Shown here in pieces: positions 16,401 to 25,278 of a stretch of DNA of 37,036 nt; within the stretch, counting starts at the first letter, position 1; each line of letters begins with the position of its first letter. The stretch is from a virus, in IMG/VR virus record IMGVR_UViG_3300046466_000161, positions 1 through 37,036 of that record, one strand, 5' to 3'. The notes under the pieces were generated by a model. The model saw only the letters and a program-made list of their open reading frames with translations. It ran no database searches and was not told the origin of the DNA. The position numbers and the translations under genes are program-made.

Positions 16401-17047
16401 ACGCATCACTTGGTGGTACAGGAGATAAGACAATCCTTTATGATCACAGCAGAACAGATAAGTATTGGACAGTTTCTGAAAACCTTGAGATTGCATTCGG
16501 TAAGAAGTTTGTTATTGGTAACCAGTTAGCAATATCTGCTACTGCTCTTGGTACAACAGTTGTTGACTCTTCACTAACATCAGTTGGTGTTCTAGTTGGT
16601 CCTGCTGGATCACCCGCACTAGAAGTTAATGGTGCTGCTGTTCTTGGTGGTAGAGTTCTTGAGAAATCATTTAGTAGTTTCAGTTCAGGATTTACTATCA
16701 ATAGTAATGTTATTAGTGTCACTGCTGCTGCAGCAAATACTGTTTGTGGTAACACTTCATCCAACACTGCTATTAATGAGTGGGCGTTTAATACTGCTGA
16801 CCCAGATGGTAACCTTATTGCAAATAATCAATCACTTACACTTACTTTAATTGTGGATGCTTCTACCGCGTCTACATATGGTGATGCCTGTTCTGTTGAT
16901 GGAAACAGCGTTACTAACGGTGTCGAATGGTCGGGTGGTTCACCACCAGTTGCTACATCAAATACCGACATTCTTACTTTTGTAATTATCAAAGACGGTT
17001 CTGGTGTCATTAGAGTCTTTGGTCAAGGCAACACAGACTTTAGTTAG
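13421..17047 (+). CDS. Large repetitive virion protein with NTAIG repeats, 1208 aa
   Basis: This fibre or appendage protein is made of several repeat sets. Residues about 180-370 hold four degenerate units starting NTITRL/NTVTQL and carrying SGD, spaced about 45 residues apart. Two stretches with VEGTQTIFNTSVLQVEDN-IEL and VNGTVVSINSTTMQVDDKNIEL are near-duplicates at about residues 430 and 885. Residues about 727-830 hold NTAIGY-AL, NTAVGVRAL, NNISIGRDS, NVGIGNNTL and NVCIGHYAG units, the left-handed beta-roll type of repeat known from trimeric adhesin heads and phage fibres. The base composition of that segment differs from its flanks. The end is strand-rich. It is behind a late promoter, and the role is probably host contact. 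Confidence 0.82.
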   Translation: MADRFPLIVNSTSKKIEELVAGDNLELSNNGIVVSGDTGAGKYLTSDGTNVFWGVPGDVYLTQTQTLENKVFNNCTISGNLNTLTNIANNALVNSGITINGTTIPLGGSVITPNDNTTYAISADDGASASSKTILITATPGDTTSSVNFAVATASSVPSGENALNLSLDRSGNTITLTGTVLDNNTITRLQSATGGNLVSGDIVIAAGNFTTVSQVDKTITISGQDTDTITRVRATTGQSYTAGDFTFLAGGAASVTQGQDVNSDPTITYESVNTITRLKGGSSGSLTSGDVTITGGNALGGNVAVSQSGSTIEIDSTDTNTVTQLASGSEVLGSGDFRFLASGATSISAADNSGVTEITISSVNTDTGASQSAGGGLVKAGNEFSIKNNTNFIGNTVMKWDSGNSQLTNSILEDDGTTLTVGGDLVVEGTQTIFNTSVLQVEDNLIELRKGLSLTAASGGIQINLTSDSEGNVESYRQLEWHNSGGYWRSFDGSVDNRFVTETETQTLTNKTLTSPTMTNPDLGTATATTINGVTISTASSATLTIRDAKELNVQRDLLLTSDNNLQEITVNFRQGGSVAMTSDTLAVFNSTTSTQLRALVSDTTGTAKLVFQDNPNIISGMTTTSSGLTIFNTTATSILAYGAAESITFGAATGTTLINHSLTVTKDTTLGATSSDDLLVNATANFETNDILIRGTQTDPMSIGRGAGAVGTNTRMGVACLDNITSGSQNTAIGYKALLTCNSGASNTAVGVRALSQNGVGTNNISIGRDSMLSNTSGDKNVGIGNNTLESNEAGEANVCIGHYAGYGITGTGNVVIGPADNENSTNVTYQLDNPSGDRQLVIGSGTEAWIKGNASFDTTVSNNLTVDGDALIQGSLTVNGTVVSINSTTMQVDDKNIELASVVNTTFSCITVDGSNIISSITPTAGLIPGMEVNSTTGGISVPVGTTIVSLNANQATLSNSVTGSGTATVVASGPSDLAANGGGIILKGLDASLGGTGDKTILYDHSRTDKYWTVSENLEIAFGKKFVIGNQLAISATALGTTVVDSSLTSVGVLVGPAGSPALEVNGAAVLGGRVLEKSFSSFSSGFTINSNVISVTAAAANTVCGNTSSNTAINEWAFNTADPDGNLIANNQSLTLTLIVDASTASTYGDACSVDGNSVTNGVEWSGGSPPVATSNTDILTFVIIKDGSGVIRVFGQGNTDFS

Positions 17048-17058
17048 AGGACTTATAA

Positions 17059-20000
17059 ATGCCAGTAGGATTTAGTAGTGCCGCGAGGAACTTATTTCTC
17101 TTAGGTTCAACGGGAGCAGTTGCATCAAACTTTTTCAAACAGGTAGATGAATCTTCAAATGCCTTAGGTACTTGGATACCAAGAAGTATAATTTATAATT
17201 CTTCTGATCAAAAGTATATTGTTGGTGGATATAATAAAGATTCCAACACAAAAGATCGTGGTTGGATTAGTAAAAGAGATTATGATATCGAAACTGATCC
17301 AGAGAACCCAACAACAACACAAGAATGGAATGTAGAATCTCAATATGCAGTACCCAATGGTGGTAATGTTAGATTCAAGTCAGTAAAACTTGACGTTAAT
17401 GATAAAGTTATTGTAGCTGGAACAATTGATATTGTTACTGGTGATGTACCATTAGTTGCTAGGTACTCTGCTACTGGTGTATTGGAATGGCAAGCAACCA
17501 GTTATTATAATGGTAGAGCAACCGATATTACTTCTGATGATAATAATTATTATATCTGTGGAACCAATGATTTAGGAGAAGCGTTTGTTGAAAAATATGA
17601 TACAAATGGAAATCCTTTGTGGTCTCAGATAGTAGATACTGGATATCCAAATGGTGAGACTAGATTAGAAAGTATTGGTGTTAATGATAGAGGACATGTT
17701 GTTGCTGGTGGAACACTGGATGCTACTACTCCCGAACGTGGATATCTTATTAAGATTAATACTGACACTGGTGAAGTCTTATGGGATAAAACATTCTCCC
17801 GTGCATATGATGAGGATGGTACTTTTGGATATAATGCACCAGTAAATATATGGGAATTGTATGTTGATAGTAGGGATCAAATTTATGTTACTGGTACATA
17901 TGGTAGTCCAGAACGTCAGTGGATTGCTAAATTAACACCAGAAGGAAATATTATTTGGCAGAAGGGAACTAATAATACAACAAATGTTTTGGATGGTCTT
18001 AGTATAACGCCCATAGGAATTAGATCTGATGGTGAAACAGAACAGACTATTGTTTTATCACAGCAAGCAGATACCATACAAACTTATCTTATTTTATCAA
18101 AATATTCTAAGGATGGTGAACTTGTTTGGAGAAGAAAGATGGATAAGGGTAATACATCTAGTGCTTCTCCTCTTAGAACTTTTGGTGCTAGCTTAGACGC
18201 AGACCCATCTTTTTATTATATTTCATATGTAGATCAATCTTTCAATGCTGTTTCTGGAACACCAGATACTTACTACTTTGGTAAAGTAAGTAGTTCTGGT
18301 AATGGTTTAGGTGCTTTTGATTATGATGATGGTAGTGCAGTAACACTAGAGTATACAATCTATACTGGTGATACTGATGCAATAGAAAGAATAAAAGATG
18401 GTTCTGTTAGGTATGATACTAGTGATATGATGTCATATCCTTTTGGTGCTAATCAATTAGTCTTTGATGATTTTGCTACACCTGTTACAAATAAAAAGAG
18501 ACAAGTAACTCAAAATAATTCAGTTGATCTTACTCTTGGTTCTGCTATGAGAATTGCAGAGGGTTCAGAAATAAACCTGGTGGGTCATACTGGTGTAGTA
18601 GACACAGGACTTGGACCCCTATTACTCGTTGATTCTCGTGGTGATAATGTGGTTGGTGGTAGTATGAGAAACATTGCTGGTCAAGCATCTAGTAATTATA
18701 ACGCTTGGTCTAATACTAATGCCACTTGGGATTCTACAGTAGCAGGAGGAGCATGGGACTTTGATGATAGTGTTCCAAGTAGAATGTCTTTTGATATATC
18801 ACCCTTCTTTAATACTGCTGCTGACACACCATTCACATTAGAAGTGTGGGCACAAAGAGACGATAGTAATAGCTGGCAGACAATTGTTTCTATTGCTACC
18901 TCATGGATTCAAATAGCATTTGATTCTAACAATAGAATTGCTTGTGGTAGAAATGGTGGCGGTGGTGGTATTAATGCTAGAGCTGGACTCTTTACAACAG
19001 AAGCAGACCGCTGGTATCATATTGTCATGACTTATGATGGCAATGATAATGGAACTAATGCTTATATTGACATCTATGTTGATGGTGTGAAGACTAGATC
19101 CAAGATAGACATGGGTGTCAATGGCAATAGTAATGGTTCTAACTTATATCTCGGAAGACATGCTGGTGATGGAGAATTTTTAGATGGTTATGTTGGAGAA
19201 GTTCGTCTTTACAATAGAGAATTGAATGAGATAGAAGTTGCTCAAAATTATAATGCTAGTAAAGAAAGATTTACTGGCGAACCACAGTTCGGTAAAGTTC
19301 TCACTAATGATGTGGATGTTAGTTGGGTAGATCAATCCAATGGGTACAAAGCATACGTCGGTAATACTTCACCAACATATAGTGCCAGTGATGGTTCGTG
19401 GGAATTTGATGGTAATGGTACTAATCTCAGAGATCATCTCACCATTGATATAGAAGAATTTACTATCTATGGATGGGAAATGTGGTTTGAAAACTACAAT
19501 ATTATCAATAATAATGACAACAGCATTGGAGGACCATCAGGATATCAGGTACTAGCATCATGGGCATACCCTGCTGGTATTACTTTAGGTGGATGGACTG
19601 CCTCTGCTACAAATGAAGCTATTACATTCTGGTCCAGAGAAAATGGTGCTGGTGGTGGAGATAGCGACGCAACATACACTAGAACAGAGGTGCCGACAGG
19701 AAAACATCATTTATTTGTTAGATGGAATGGTTCTACCTACGATATTTTTGTCGATGGTGTAAAACAAACCGTTTATAGTTTGAATGGTGGTAATGCTGCT
19801 CAATTGGTAACATACACAGGAAAGTGTATTCACATTGGAGGTAACAATTCCACTTACTTCTTCAATGGTAAAATTTTTGAGACAAGATTGTATCAAAAAC
19901 AAATATCTGAAGCACAAGTATTACAAAACTACAACGCTACCAAGGCTAGGTACCTTGATGAAAAAGTTTCAACAGCACCAAAGGTTGTTGGTAACAGATT

Positions 20001-21174
20001 AGTAGTTGACAATAATTTAATATTACACTATGACTTTGGAAACAGAGCATGTATTGATGGAGCACATAATAAAATTCCATGGAGTTTTGATGAAGGAAAC
20101 TGGGGTGAAGGTAGTAATGGAACACTTGTTAGAAATGCAGGTATTGCTCCTGATGGAACAAACACTGCTACTAAAGCATCTACAGTATCATCTGACATAG
20201 ATACTAGTCCACAACTGGGAATGGTGGCACCTGGACTTACTGGTCAGATAGCAATAACAGGAGGCAAGACATATACTCTTTCTATATGGGCTAAGGCAAG
20301 TACACCAGACCAAGTTGGTAATGACTTTAAGTTGAGATGGAAACGTGTTCAAGGAACTAATTTATTTCCTGAAATTACTTTTCAACTGGAGGAAGATTGG
20401 AAACGTTATAGTGTAAGTGGAACAACTTTTTCTGATAACAGTACGATTGCTTGTTATGTTGGAGGAGTTATTGGTAGTGAAGCATTAGTTTGGGGTGCTC
20501 AACTAGAAGAAACATCGTCTTCTCCTATATTTGTTCCATCATACGGAACTGCAAAAGTCGTTCCAACCACAGTAAAGAACCTCTCAAGTAGTTCTTTCCC
20601 TGGCACAATCAACGGAGGAGCTACATTTAATAGTGCTGGTGAATACTTTGAGTTGGATGGAACCGACGATTACATCGGATCAAGTAGTGTAGTATCACCT
20701 GGATCAGATGACTTTAGTGTTATCTTCTGGTATAAACTAACTGGAAGTGGAGGTCGTGGTGGTCTGTTTGAGAGAGCATCTGCTTCTCCTTACAGTGGAT
20801 GGTCATTAGGTCAAGGAGGACCAACTAATTGGGGTATTGATATTAGAGATGCCAATAATGATAATGCTTCTTTCCAATATACTTTCCCAACAATTGACCA
20901 GTGGTATTGTGATGCTTTTACTTGGAACTATTCAGGACAGACACTAATACCATATAGAGATGGTTCTAATGCTGGAACAGCTACTGTCTCAGGAAGTGTT
21001 GGATCTCTGGATGGTAATACAAGATACCCCATGGCGATTGGTGCTAGACTTGATAGTGCTCTTGCAATATACTTACCTATGGAGTGTGGTGAAGTCCAAG
21101 TTTATAACAAGGTTCTAACTGCTACAGAAATATCCCAAAACTTCAATGCCACACGTGCTAAGTACGGTGTCTGA
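17059..21174 (+). CDS. Large virion protein: beta-propeller-like N-terminus and three LamG-like domains, 1371 aa
   Basis: Residues about 30-400 contain repeated D-IYV-G-----W--K---GN--W units (for example EAFVEKYDTNGNPLWSQIV), as in quinoprotein or SBBP beta-propellers. Three concanavalin/LamG-like modules follow at about 565-730, 780-960 and 1190-1371. Each has F(T/S)---W, a WYH-V--Y-G or equivalent segment, an IYVDG segment and the closing G-V-E-RLYN--L---E--QNYNA. Between modules two and three, residues about 1010-1155 (GKTYTLSIWAKAS, then VWGAQLEE) look like a carbohydrate-binding-module fold. The set suggests binding to host surface sugars. The gene follows the previous stop by 11 bases. 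Confidence 0.82.
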   Translation: MPVGFSSAARNLFLLGSTGAVASNFFKQVDESSNALGTWIPRSIIYNSSDQKYIVGGYNKDSNTKDRGWISKRDYDIETDPENPTTTQEWNVESQYAVPNGGNVRFKSVKLDVNDKVIVAGTIDIVTGDVPLVARYSATGVLEWQATSYYNGRATDITSDDNNYYICGTNDLGEAFVEKYDTNGNPLWSQIVDTGYPNGETRLESIGVNDRGHVVAGGTLDATTPERGYLIKINTDTGEVLWDKTFSRAYDEDGTFGYNAPVNIWELYVDSRDQIYVTGTYGSPERQWIAKLTPEGNIIWQKGTNNTTNVLDGLSITPIGIRSDGETEQTIVLSQQADTIQTYLILSKYSKDGELVWRRKMDKGNTSSASPLRTFGASLDADPSFYYISYVDQSFNAVSGTPDTYYFGKVSSSGNGLGAFDYDDGSAVTLEYTIYTGDTDAIERIKDGSVRYDTSDMMSYPFGANQLVFDDFATPVTNKKRQVTQNNSVDLTLGSAMRIAEGSEINLVGHTGVVDTGLGPLLLVDSRGDNVVGGSMRNIAGQASSNYNAWSNTNATWDSTVAGGAWDFDDSVPSRMSFDISPFFNTAADTPFTLEVWAQRDDSNSWQTIVSIATSWIQIAFDSNNRIACGRNGGGGGINARAGLFTTEADRWYHIVMTYDGNDNGTNAYIDIYVDGVKTRSKIDMGVNGNSNGSNLYLGRHAGDGEFLDGYVGEVRLYNRELNEIEVAQNYNASKERFTGEPQFGKVLTNDVDVSWVDQSNGYKAYVGNTSPTYSASDGSWEFDGNGTNLRDHLTIDIEEFTIYGWEMWFENYNIINNNDNSIGGPSGYQVLASWAYPAGITLGGWTASATNEAITFWSRENGAGGGDSDATYTRTEVPTGKHHLFVRWNGSTYDIFVDGVKQTVYSLNGGNAAQLVTYTGKCIHIGGNNSTYFFNGKIFETRLYQKQISEAQVLQNYNATKARYLDEKVSTAPKVVGNRLVVDNNLILHYDFGNRACIDGAHNKIPWSFDEGNWGEGSNGTLVRNAGIAPDGTNTATKASTVSSDIDTSPQLGMVAPGLTGQIAITGGKTYTLSIWAKASTPDQVGNDFKLRWKRVQGTNLFPEITFQLEEDWKRYSVSGTTFSDNSTIACYVGGVIGSEALVWGAQLEETSSSPIFVPSYGTAKVVPTTVKNLSSSSFPGTINGGATFNSAGEYFELDGTDDYIGSSSVVSPGSDDFSVIFWYKLTGSGGRGGLFERASASPYSGWSLGQGGPTNWGIDIRDANNDNASFQYTFPTIDQWYCDAFTWNYSGQTLIPYRDGSNAGTATVSGSVGSLDGNTRYPMAIGARLDSALAIYLPMECGEVQVYNKVLTATEISQNFNATRAKYGV

Positions 21175-21180
21175 TAAATA
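21173..21180 (+). promoter_or_regulatory. Late-promoter-like box GATAAATA
   Basis: It overlaps the stop codon of the LamG protein gene and is 39 bases before ATG 21220, a normal distance for a T4-type late promoter. It fits NATAAATA. Confidence 0.65.
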
Positions 21181-21219
21181 CATAAAGCATAAGTATATCA
21201 AATCCGAGGAACATAGGTA

Positions 21220-24200
21220 ATGGCAAGAAAATCCATTAAAAGTAATTATTATCTCTTTGATGCGTCCGCTAGAGAAGTTATCATCCCTGGTGGTATTCAG
21301 CGTGAGCAATTAGTTCTTATCACTAATGTAACATCCAACAAGGTAATCTATAATTTCTCGGATCCTGAACTGACTGCTACTACATACGAAATCACTACTG
21401 ATATTCGTAACAACACCACTACTAGGGTTGTGTTGTCATATAATACAACTGCAATGTCTGACACAGACAAGTTGCAGATCATTTATGATGATTTTGAAGA
21501 GACTATAAAACCAGCAGAGACATACAATGATGCTGTAAACAAGCACAAGATGTCTCAACCACAGGCACAGATTGATACTGACTTTGAGTATGGTACTCAG
21601 GATACTAAGTGGGAATCGTTGGCAATGATCAACAACAACCCATTTGCATATAAGTCACAAGATCCTATTGTAATTACTGAGATGCAAACCTCTACTAACA
21701 GTAGAGAAGTTGAGGTCTCATGCTCTAACTCCCCTGCTGCTGGTTCTGCTATCTATGTTCAAGACTCTGAATTCCAAGGTGCGAACGGTGTCTTTATTAT
21801 TGATAGTGTAAGTACATTAGGAGCGTTTGTTGGTTTTAGATATACTGCAAAATATGAATGGACTCAGGGTGCTCAGGACGTATATACTCCTGCAAGAACT
21901 GCTATCTATCAAGGTATTCACTTTAGTGGATCTGATCTTGGTGGAACAATAACCTTGTCCACACCATCTGGTGTGATGTCTGGTTCTATTGAAGTAGAAA
22001 CATCACAAGCACATGGTTTGGAAGTTGGTAATGAAGTTGCAATTGCTGGTTCTTCTGGTACCAATGTTAATGGATCTTGGGTTATTTCTAGAGTAGAAAC
22101 CCCAACTAAATTCTTTTATTTCCCTGATGCAGCACCATCTGGTTCTGTAAACAGTGGAACTATCAAACTATATCCAAGACCACAGGGAGCATCTGTACAT
22201 AGATCTTTTGATGGTGGTGTTAAATTCTCTACTAACTCTTCTTCTAAAAATCAACAGGCAATTAGACAAACAAAAAGATATTTCCGTTATCAGTCTGGTA
22301 AAGGTGTCTCATTCTCTACTGGTTCTATCTTGGAACCAGCACTACCAAACCTTGATAATATCTCAGCATCTGGTACTACAGTAACTGTTGTATCTTCTGA
22401 AGCACATAACGTTACTAGAGATACAGTTGTTGATGTTCGTGGTGTAACTGATAATAATTACAATGGTGTTTATGATGTTACTAATATCATTGACCCATAT
22501 ACTTTTGAGTATGTTACGTCATCTGCTCCATCTGAATCAGAAGCTTCTGGTGAGTATACTGTAACACCAGTTAATTCATATGGTACTAAGTTAGAACTTG
22601 GTATGATGGATCAACAGAATGGTATCTTCTTCCGTTGGGCAAGTGGTAATCTTAGTGTTGTACGTAGAACTTCTACATTCCAGTTGGCAGGTAGAGTTTC
22701 AGTAGCAAATGGTAGCACTTTGGTTTCTAGTTACACTGGTCCTAATGGACAGGGTACTAAGTTTTCAAAACAGTTGAAGCCAGGTGATTATATTATTCTT
22801 CGTGGTTCTTCTTATCGTGTTGATGGTATTGTTTCTGATACACAGTTGGTTATTTTCCCTGACTATCGTGGTCCTAATGATTCTGGAGCACTTGCTGCAG
22901 AGAACATGATCGTAACTAAGACTGTAGAAACAGAATGGAATCAGTCTGACTGGAACATTGACCGTTGTGATGGAACTGGTAAGACTGGTTATACTCTTGA
23001 CCCAACCAAGATGCAGATGTTCTACATGGACTACTCTTGGTATGGTGCAGGTTTTGTACGTTGGGGTTTCCGTGCTTTGGATGGTGACGTTATCTACGCA
23101 CACAAGATTCCTAACAACAACCAGAACACTGAAGCATACATGAGATCTGGTAACTTACCAGCTCGTTATGAAGTTAATACTCTACCTCCTGCTACTACTG
23201 CATCTAAGACATTCTCTAGTGGAGATACTACATTATATCTAAACACAGCACCAACACACTTCCCATCATCAGGAACTCTTCGTGTTAAGAGAACTACTAG
23301 TGGTACTGCAGGTGTTCAGGAATATATTAATTACACTGGTAAGACTCAATTCATTCAAGATGTTATTAATGTGAGTGGATCTGCAAATACTATTGAAGTT
23401 GCATCTACTACTGGTCTAAGTCCTGGTGGTCAGCAGACTATTATCTTTGACCAACCGTTCTCAAATATTGTTTCTAACAAACCATACTATGTTGCTGCAG
23501 TTCCATCTGCTACAACTTTTAAAGTTACTTTAACTCAAGGTGACTCAACTGGTATCTCTCTTGATACACAGGTTGGATCTCCATTGTCTCCACTTGCACG
23601 TTCATTCTCTGGATCATTTACTGGTATTATTAGAGAGCAAGCTGGTAACTCAAGTGTTGACTTGACTATGGCATCTGGTACATCTTCTGGTACTGTAAAC
23701 TCCAACACTGGTATTCAGAAAGGACAAAGACTTATTGGTAGTGGTGTTCCCGCTGATACTTTTGTTCATTCTATTAGTGGCAATAATATTATATTGAGTA
23801 AAGCAGTAAACAGTGCAAACCCATCTGGTGTTAGGTTTATTCCTCTTGGATCTTCATCAGCACAGAACTTTAACTATGATGTTACTCAACCAGTTGGTGT
23901 AGAACTGATTGGTGCAACGTCTGTACCACAGATTAGTCACTGGGGTTCATCTATTATCATGGATGGTAGACTAGACGATGACCGAGCATATGTGTATACG
24001 GTTGGTACTAAATTAAGAAGACAGATCGGTACTGGTAATAACAAGACACGTTCTGTTCTTGCTCTTAGACTAGCACCATCTGTTGACAATGGTATATCTG
24101 GTGATTTTGGTACTAGAGATCTTGTTAATAGAATGCAGTTGGTTCTACGTAGCATGGACGTGCTATCTGAGGGACAGTTCTTTGTGGAACTGGTATTGAA

Positions 24201-24558
24201 TCCAATTCCAACTCAAACTGTTGATTGGTTACCTGTTGGTGGTACATCTCTAGCACAATATACTAACATGAATGGTCAATCTAACATTGATTATATTGGT
24301 GGTGAAGTTATTTACGGATTCTATGCTGGTGGATCTGATGGTAACGCTATCCCTGAAAGTTATAGTCTAGCTGAAGTTAAAGAGATCTCTAACTCCATTC
24401 TAGGTGGTGGTACAAATGACTATGAAAATACACAACCACCAAATCCATCAGGTATCTTCCCAGATGGACCAGAGGTTGTAGGTATCCGAGTTACTAACAT
24501 TGGTAGTTCTGCTGCTAAGATTGACGCACGTATTTCTTGGAAAGAAGCACAGGCATAA
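21220..24558 (+). CDS. Virion structural protein, 1112 aa
   Basis: This long Ser/Thr/Val-rich protein has an N-terminus of the kind found in conserved large cyanophage structural proteins (MARKSIKSNYYLFDASAREV, then PGGIQREQLVLITNVTSNKVIYNF). Repeated V(T/E)V(S/V)----AH(G/N)(L/V)--G--V-(I/V) units (around residues 250 and 385) resemble short beta modules. The region around residues 600-660 (WNQSDWNIDRCDGTGKTGYT, MFYMDYSWYGAGFVRWGFRA) looks like a folded core, and the C-terminal 200 residues are more regular. No transmembrane segment or enzyme motif is seen. It lies last in the row of large virion genes, so it is probably a baseplate or tail component. A similarity to the VrlC-like proteins of other cyanophages is possible but not confirmed. 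Confidence 0.78.
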   Translation: MARKSIKSNYYLFDASAREVIIPGGIQREQLVLITNVTSNKVIYNFSDPELTATTYEITTDIRNNTTTRVVLSYNTTAMSDTDKLQIIYDDFEETIKPAETYNDAVNKHKMSQPQAQIDTDFEYGTQDTKWESLAMINNNPFAYKSQDPIVITEMQTSTNSREVEVSCSNSPAAGSAIYVQDSEFQGANGVFIIDSVSTLGAFVGFRYTAKYEWTQGAQDVYTPARTAIYQGIHFSGSDLGGTITLSTPSGVMSGSIEVETSQAHGLEVGNEVAIAGSSGTNVNGSWVISRVETPTKFFYFPDAAPSGSVNSGTIKLYPRPQGASVHRSFDGGVKFSTNSSSKNQQAIRQTKRYFRYQSGKGVSFSTGSILEPALPNLDNISASGTTVTVVSSEAHNVTRDTVVDVRGVTDNNYNGVYDVTNIIDPYTFEYVTSSAPSESEASGEYTVTPVNSYGTKLELGMMDQQNGIFFRWASGNLSVVRRTSTFQLAGRVSVANGSTLVSSYTGPNGQGTKFSKQLKPGDYIILRGSSYRVDGIVSDTQLVIFPDYRGPNDSGALAAENMIVTKTVETEWNQSDWNIDRCDGTGKTGYTLDPTKMQMFYMDYSWYGAGFVRWGFRALDGDVIYAHKIPNNNQNTEAYMRSGNLPARYEVNTLPPATTASKTFSSGDTTLYLNTAPTHFPSSGTLRVKRTTSGTAGVQEYINYTGKTQFIQDVINVSGSANTIEVASTTGLSPGGQQTIIFDQPFSNIVSNKPYYVAAVPSATTFKVTLTQGDSTGISLDTQVGSPLSPLARSFSGSFTGIIREQAGNSSVDLTMASGTSSGTVNSNTGIQKGQRLIGSGVPADTFVHSISGNNIILSKAVNSANPSGVRFIPLGSSSAQNFNYDVTQPVGVELIGATSVPQISHWGSSIIMDGRLDDDRAYVYTVGTKLRRQIGTGNNKTRSVLALRLAPSVDNGISGDFGTRDLVNRMQLVLRSMDVLSEGQFFVELVLNPIPTQTVDWLPVGGTSLAQYTNMNGQSNIDYIGGEVIYGFYAGGSDGNAIPESYSLAEVKEISNSILGGGTNDYENTQPPNPSGIFPDGPEVVGIRVTNIGSSAAKIDARISWKEAQA

Positions 24559-24561
24559 ATA
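24554..24561 (+). promoter_or_regulatory. Late-promoter-like box CATAAATA
   Basis: It overlaps the stop codon of the 1112-residue structural gene and lies 21 bases before ATG 24583, in line with the other late boxes between virion genes. Confidence 0.6.
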
Positions 24562-24582
24562 GAATGGCCTTGATAAGTTATA

Positions 24583-25035
24583 ATGACTAATGAAAAAATT
24601 AAAGAGGTAAAGGAAGAGAAGAAAGGTATATTTGCTAAGGCAAAAGATGCACTTCTTCCCGACCCCGAAGAGCAAGCAGCAATCATCAGTACATTTGTCA
24701 GAATTACTGTGCTGGCCTGGTCTGGAGGGATCTTAACTTTAAACTATGTCGCCATACCTGGCGTCCCTCAACAGAAAATAGATCCGACATTTATAGCTTC
24801 GGTTTTTACAGGAGTTTTAGCTAGCTTCGGAATTCAGACCGCATCTAAGAAAGGTGACGGTACTATGAAGATGGATAAGAATGGTAACCCTACTAATGGT
24901 GGACCTCCTCCTGTCACTGCTAAAGATATCGAAGCGATCATAGCGAAAGCTGGATCTGGTGGACCTGTTCAAACTATTAGAGTTGAACAAGCACCTCTTA
25001 AAATTACTACCGACGACAAACCCTATAAGTTATAA
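24583..25035 (+). CDS. Small membrane protein with two hydrophobic helices, 150 aa
   Basis: The protein has a charged, Lys/Glu-rich N-terminus (residues 1-30), two likely membrane spans (about 33-57 and 68-86) separated by a short turn with VPQQKIDP, and a soluble Gly/Pro-rich C-terminus. This two-span layout with a short loop is compatible with a holin or other small phage membrane protein, and the position after the structural genes would suit lysis. There is no endolysin next to it, however, and the C-terminal tail is long for a holin. I do not recognise the family with certainty. Confidence 0.75.
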   Translation: MTNEKIKEVKEEKKGIFAKAKDALLPDPEEQAAIISTFVRITVLAWSGGILTLNYVAIPGVPQQKIDPTFIASVFTGVLASFGIQTASKKGDGTMKMDKNGNPTNGGPPPVTAKDIEAIIAKAGSGGPVQTIRVEQAPLKITTDDKPYKL

Positions 25036-25037
25036 TC

Positions 25038-25262
25038 ATGCAAAAAATAATTAATGTACTCGCTGTTACGTCTTTTGTTGTATCTGGTGCCGCTGTTGGC
25101 GGTGCTGGTTACGTATATCTTAACAAGGATGCCCTCTTAGATGGCGTCAAAGGAAAGATTACTGAGGCAGTAATGGGATCAGTAGGTGGAGCACTTCCAG
25201 ATGCTATAGGCGGTGCTATGCCTGAATTACCTGGTGCAACAGGACCTGCTCTTCCTTTCTAA
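25038..25262 (+). CDS. Small membrane-anchored Ala/Gly-rich protein, 74 aa
   Basis: An N-terminal hydrophobic segment (about residues 4-27, INVLAVTSFVVSGAAVGGAG) may be a signal anchor. It is followed by a helical amphipathic stretch and a Gly/Pro/Ala-rich tail ending PALPF. It starts two bases after the previous stop and is probably co-expressed. Its function is unknown; it could belong to the lysis or virion group. Confidence 0.7.
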   Translation: MQKIINVLAVTSFVVSGAAVGGAGYVYLNKDALLDGVKGKITEAVMGSVGGALPDAIGGAMPELPGATGPALPF

Positions 25263-25278
25263 ATTATATTTGTAATAT

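Noticed and set aside
24583-25035. Calling the two-span protein a holin
   Set aside because: The topology would fit, but there is no endolysin nearby, the tail is long and there is no sequence match, so I only describe the spans.
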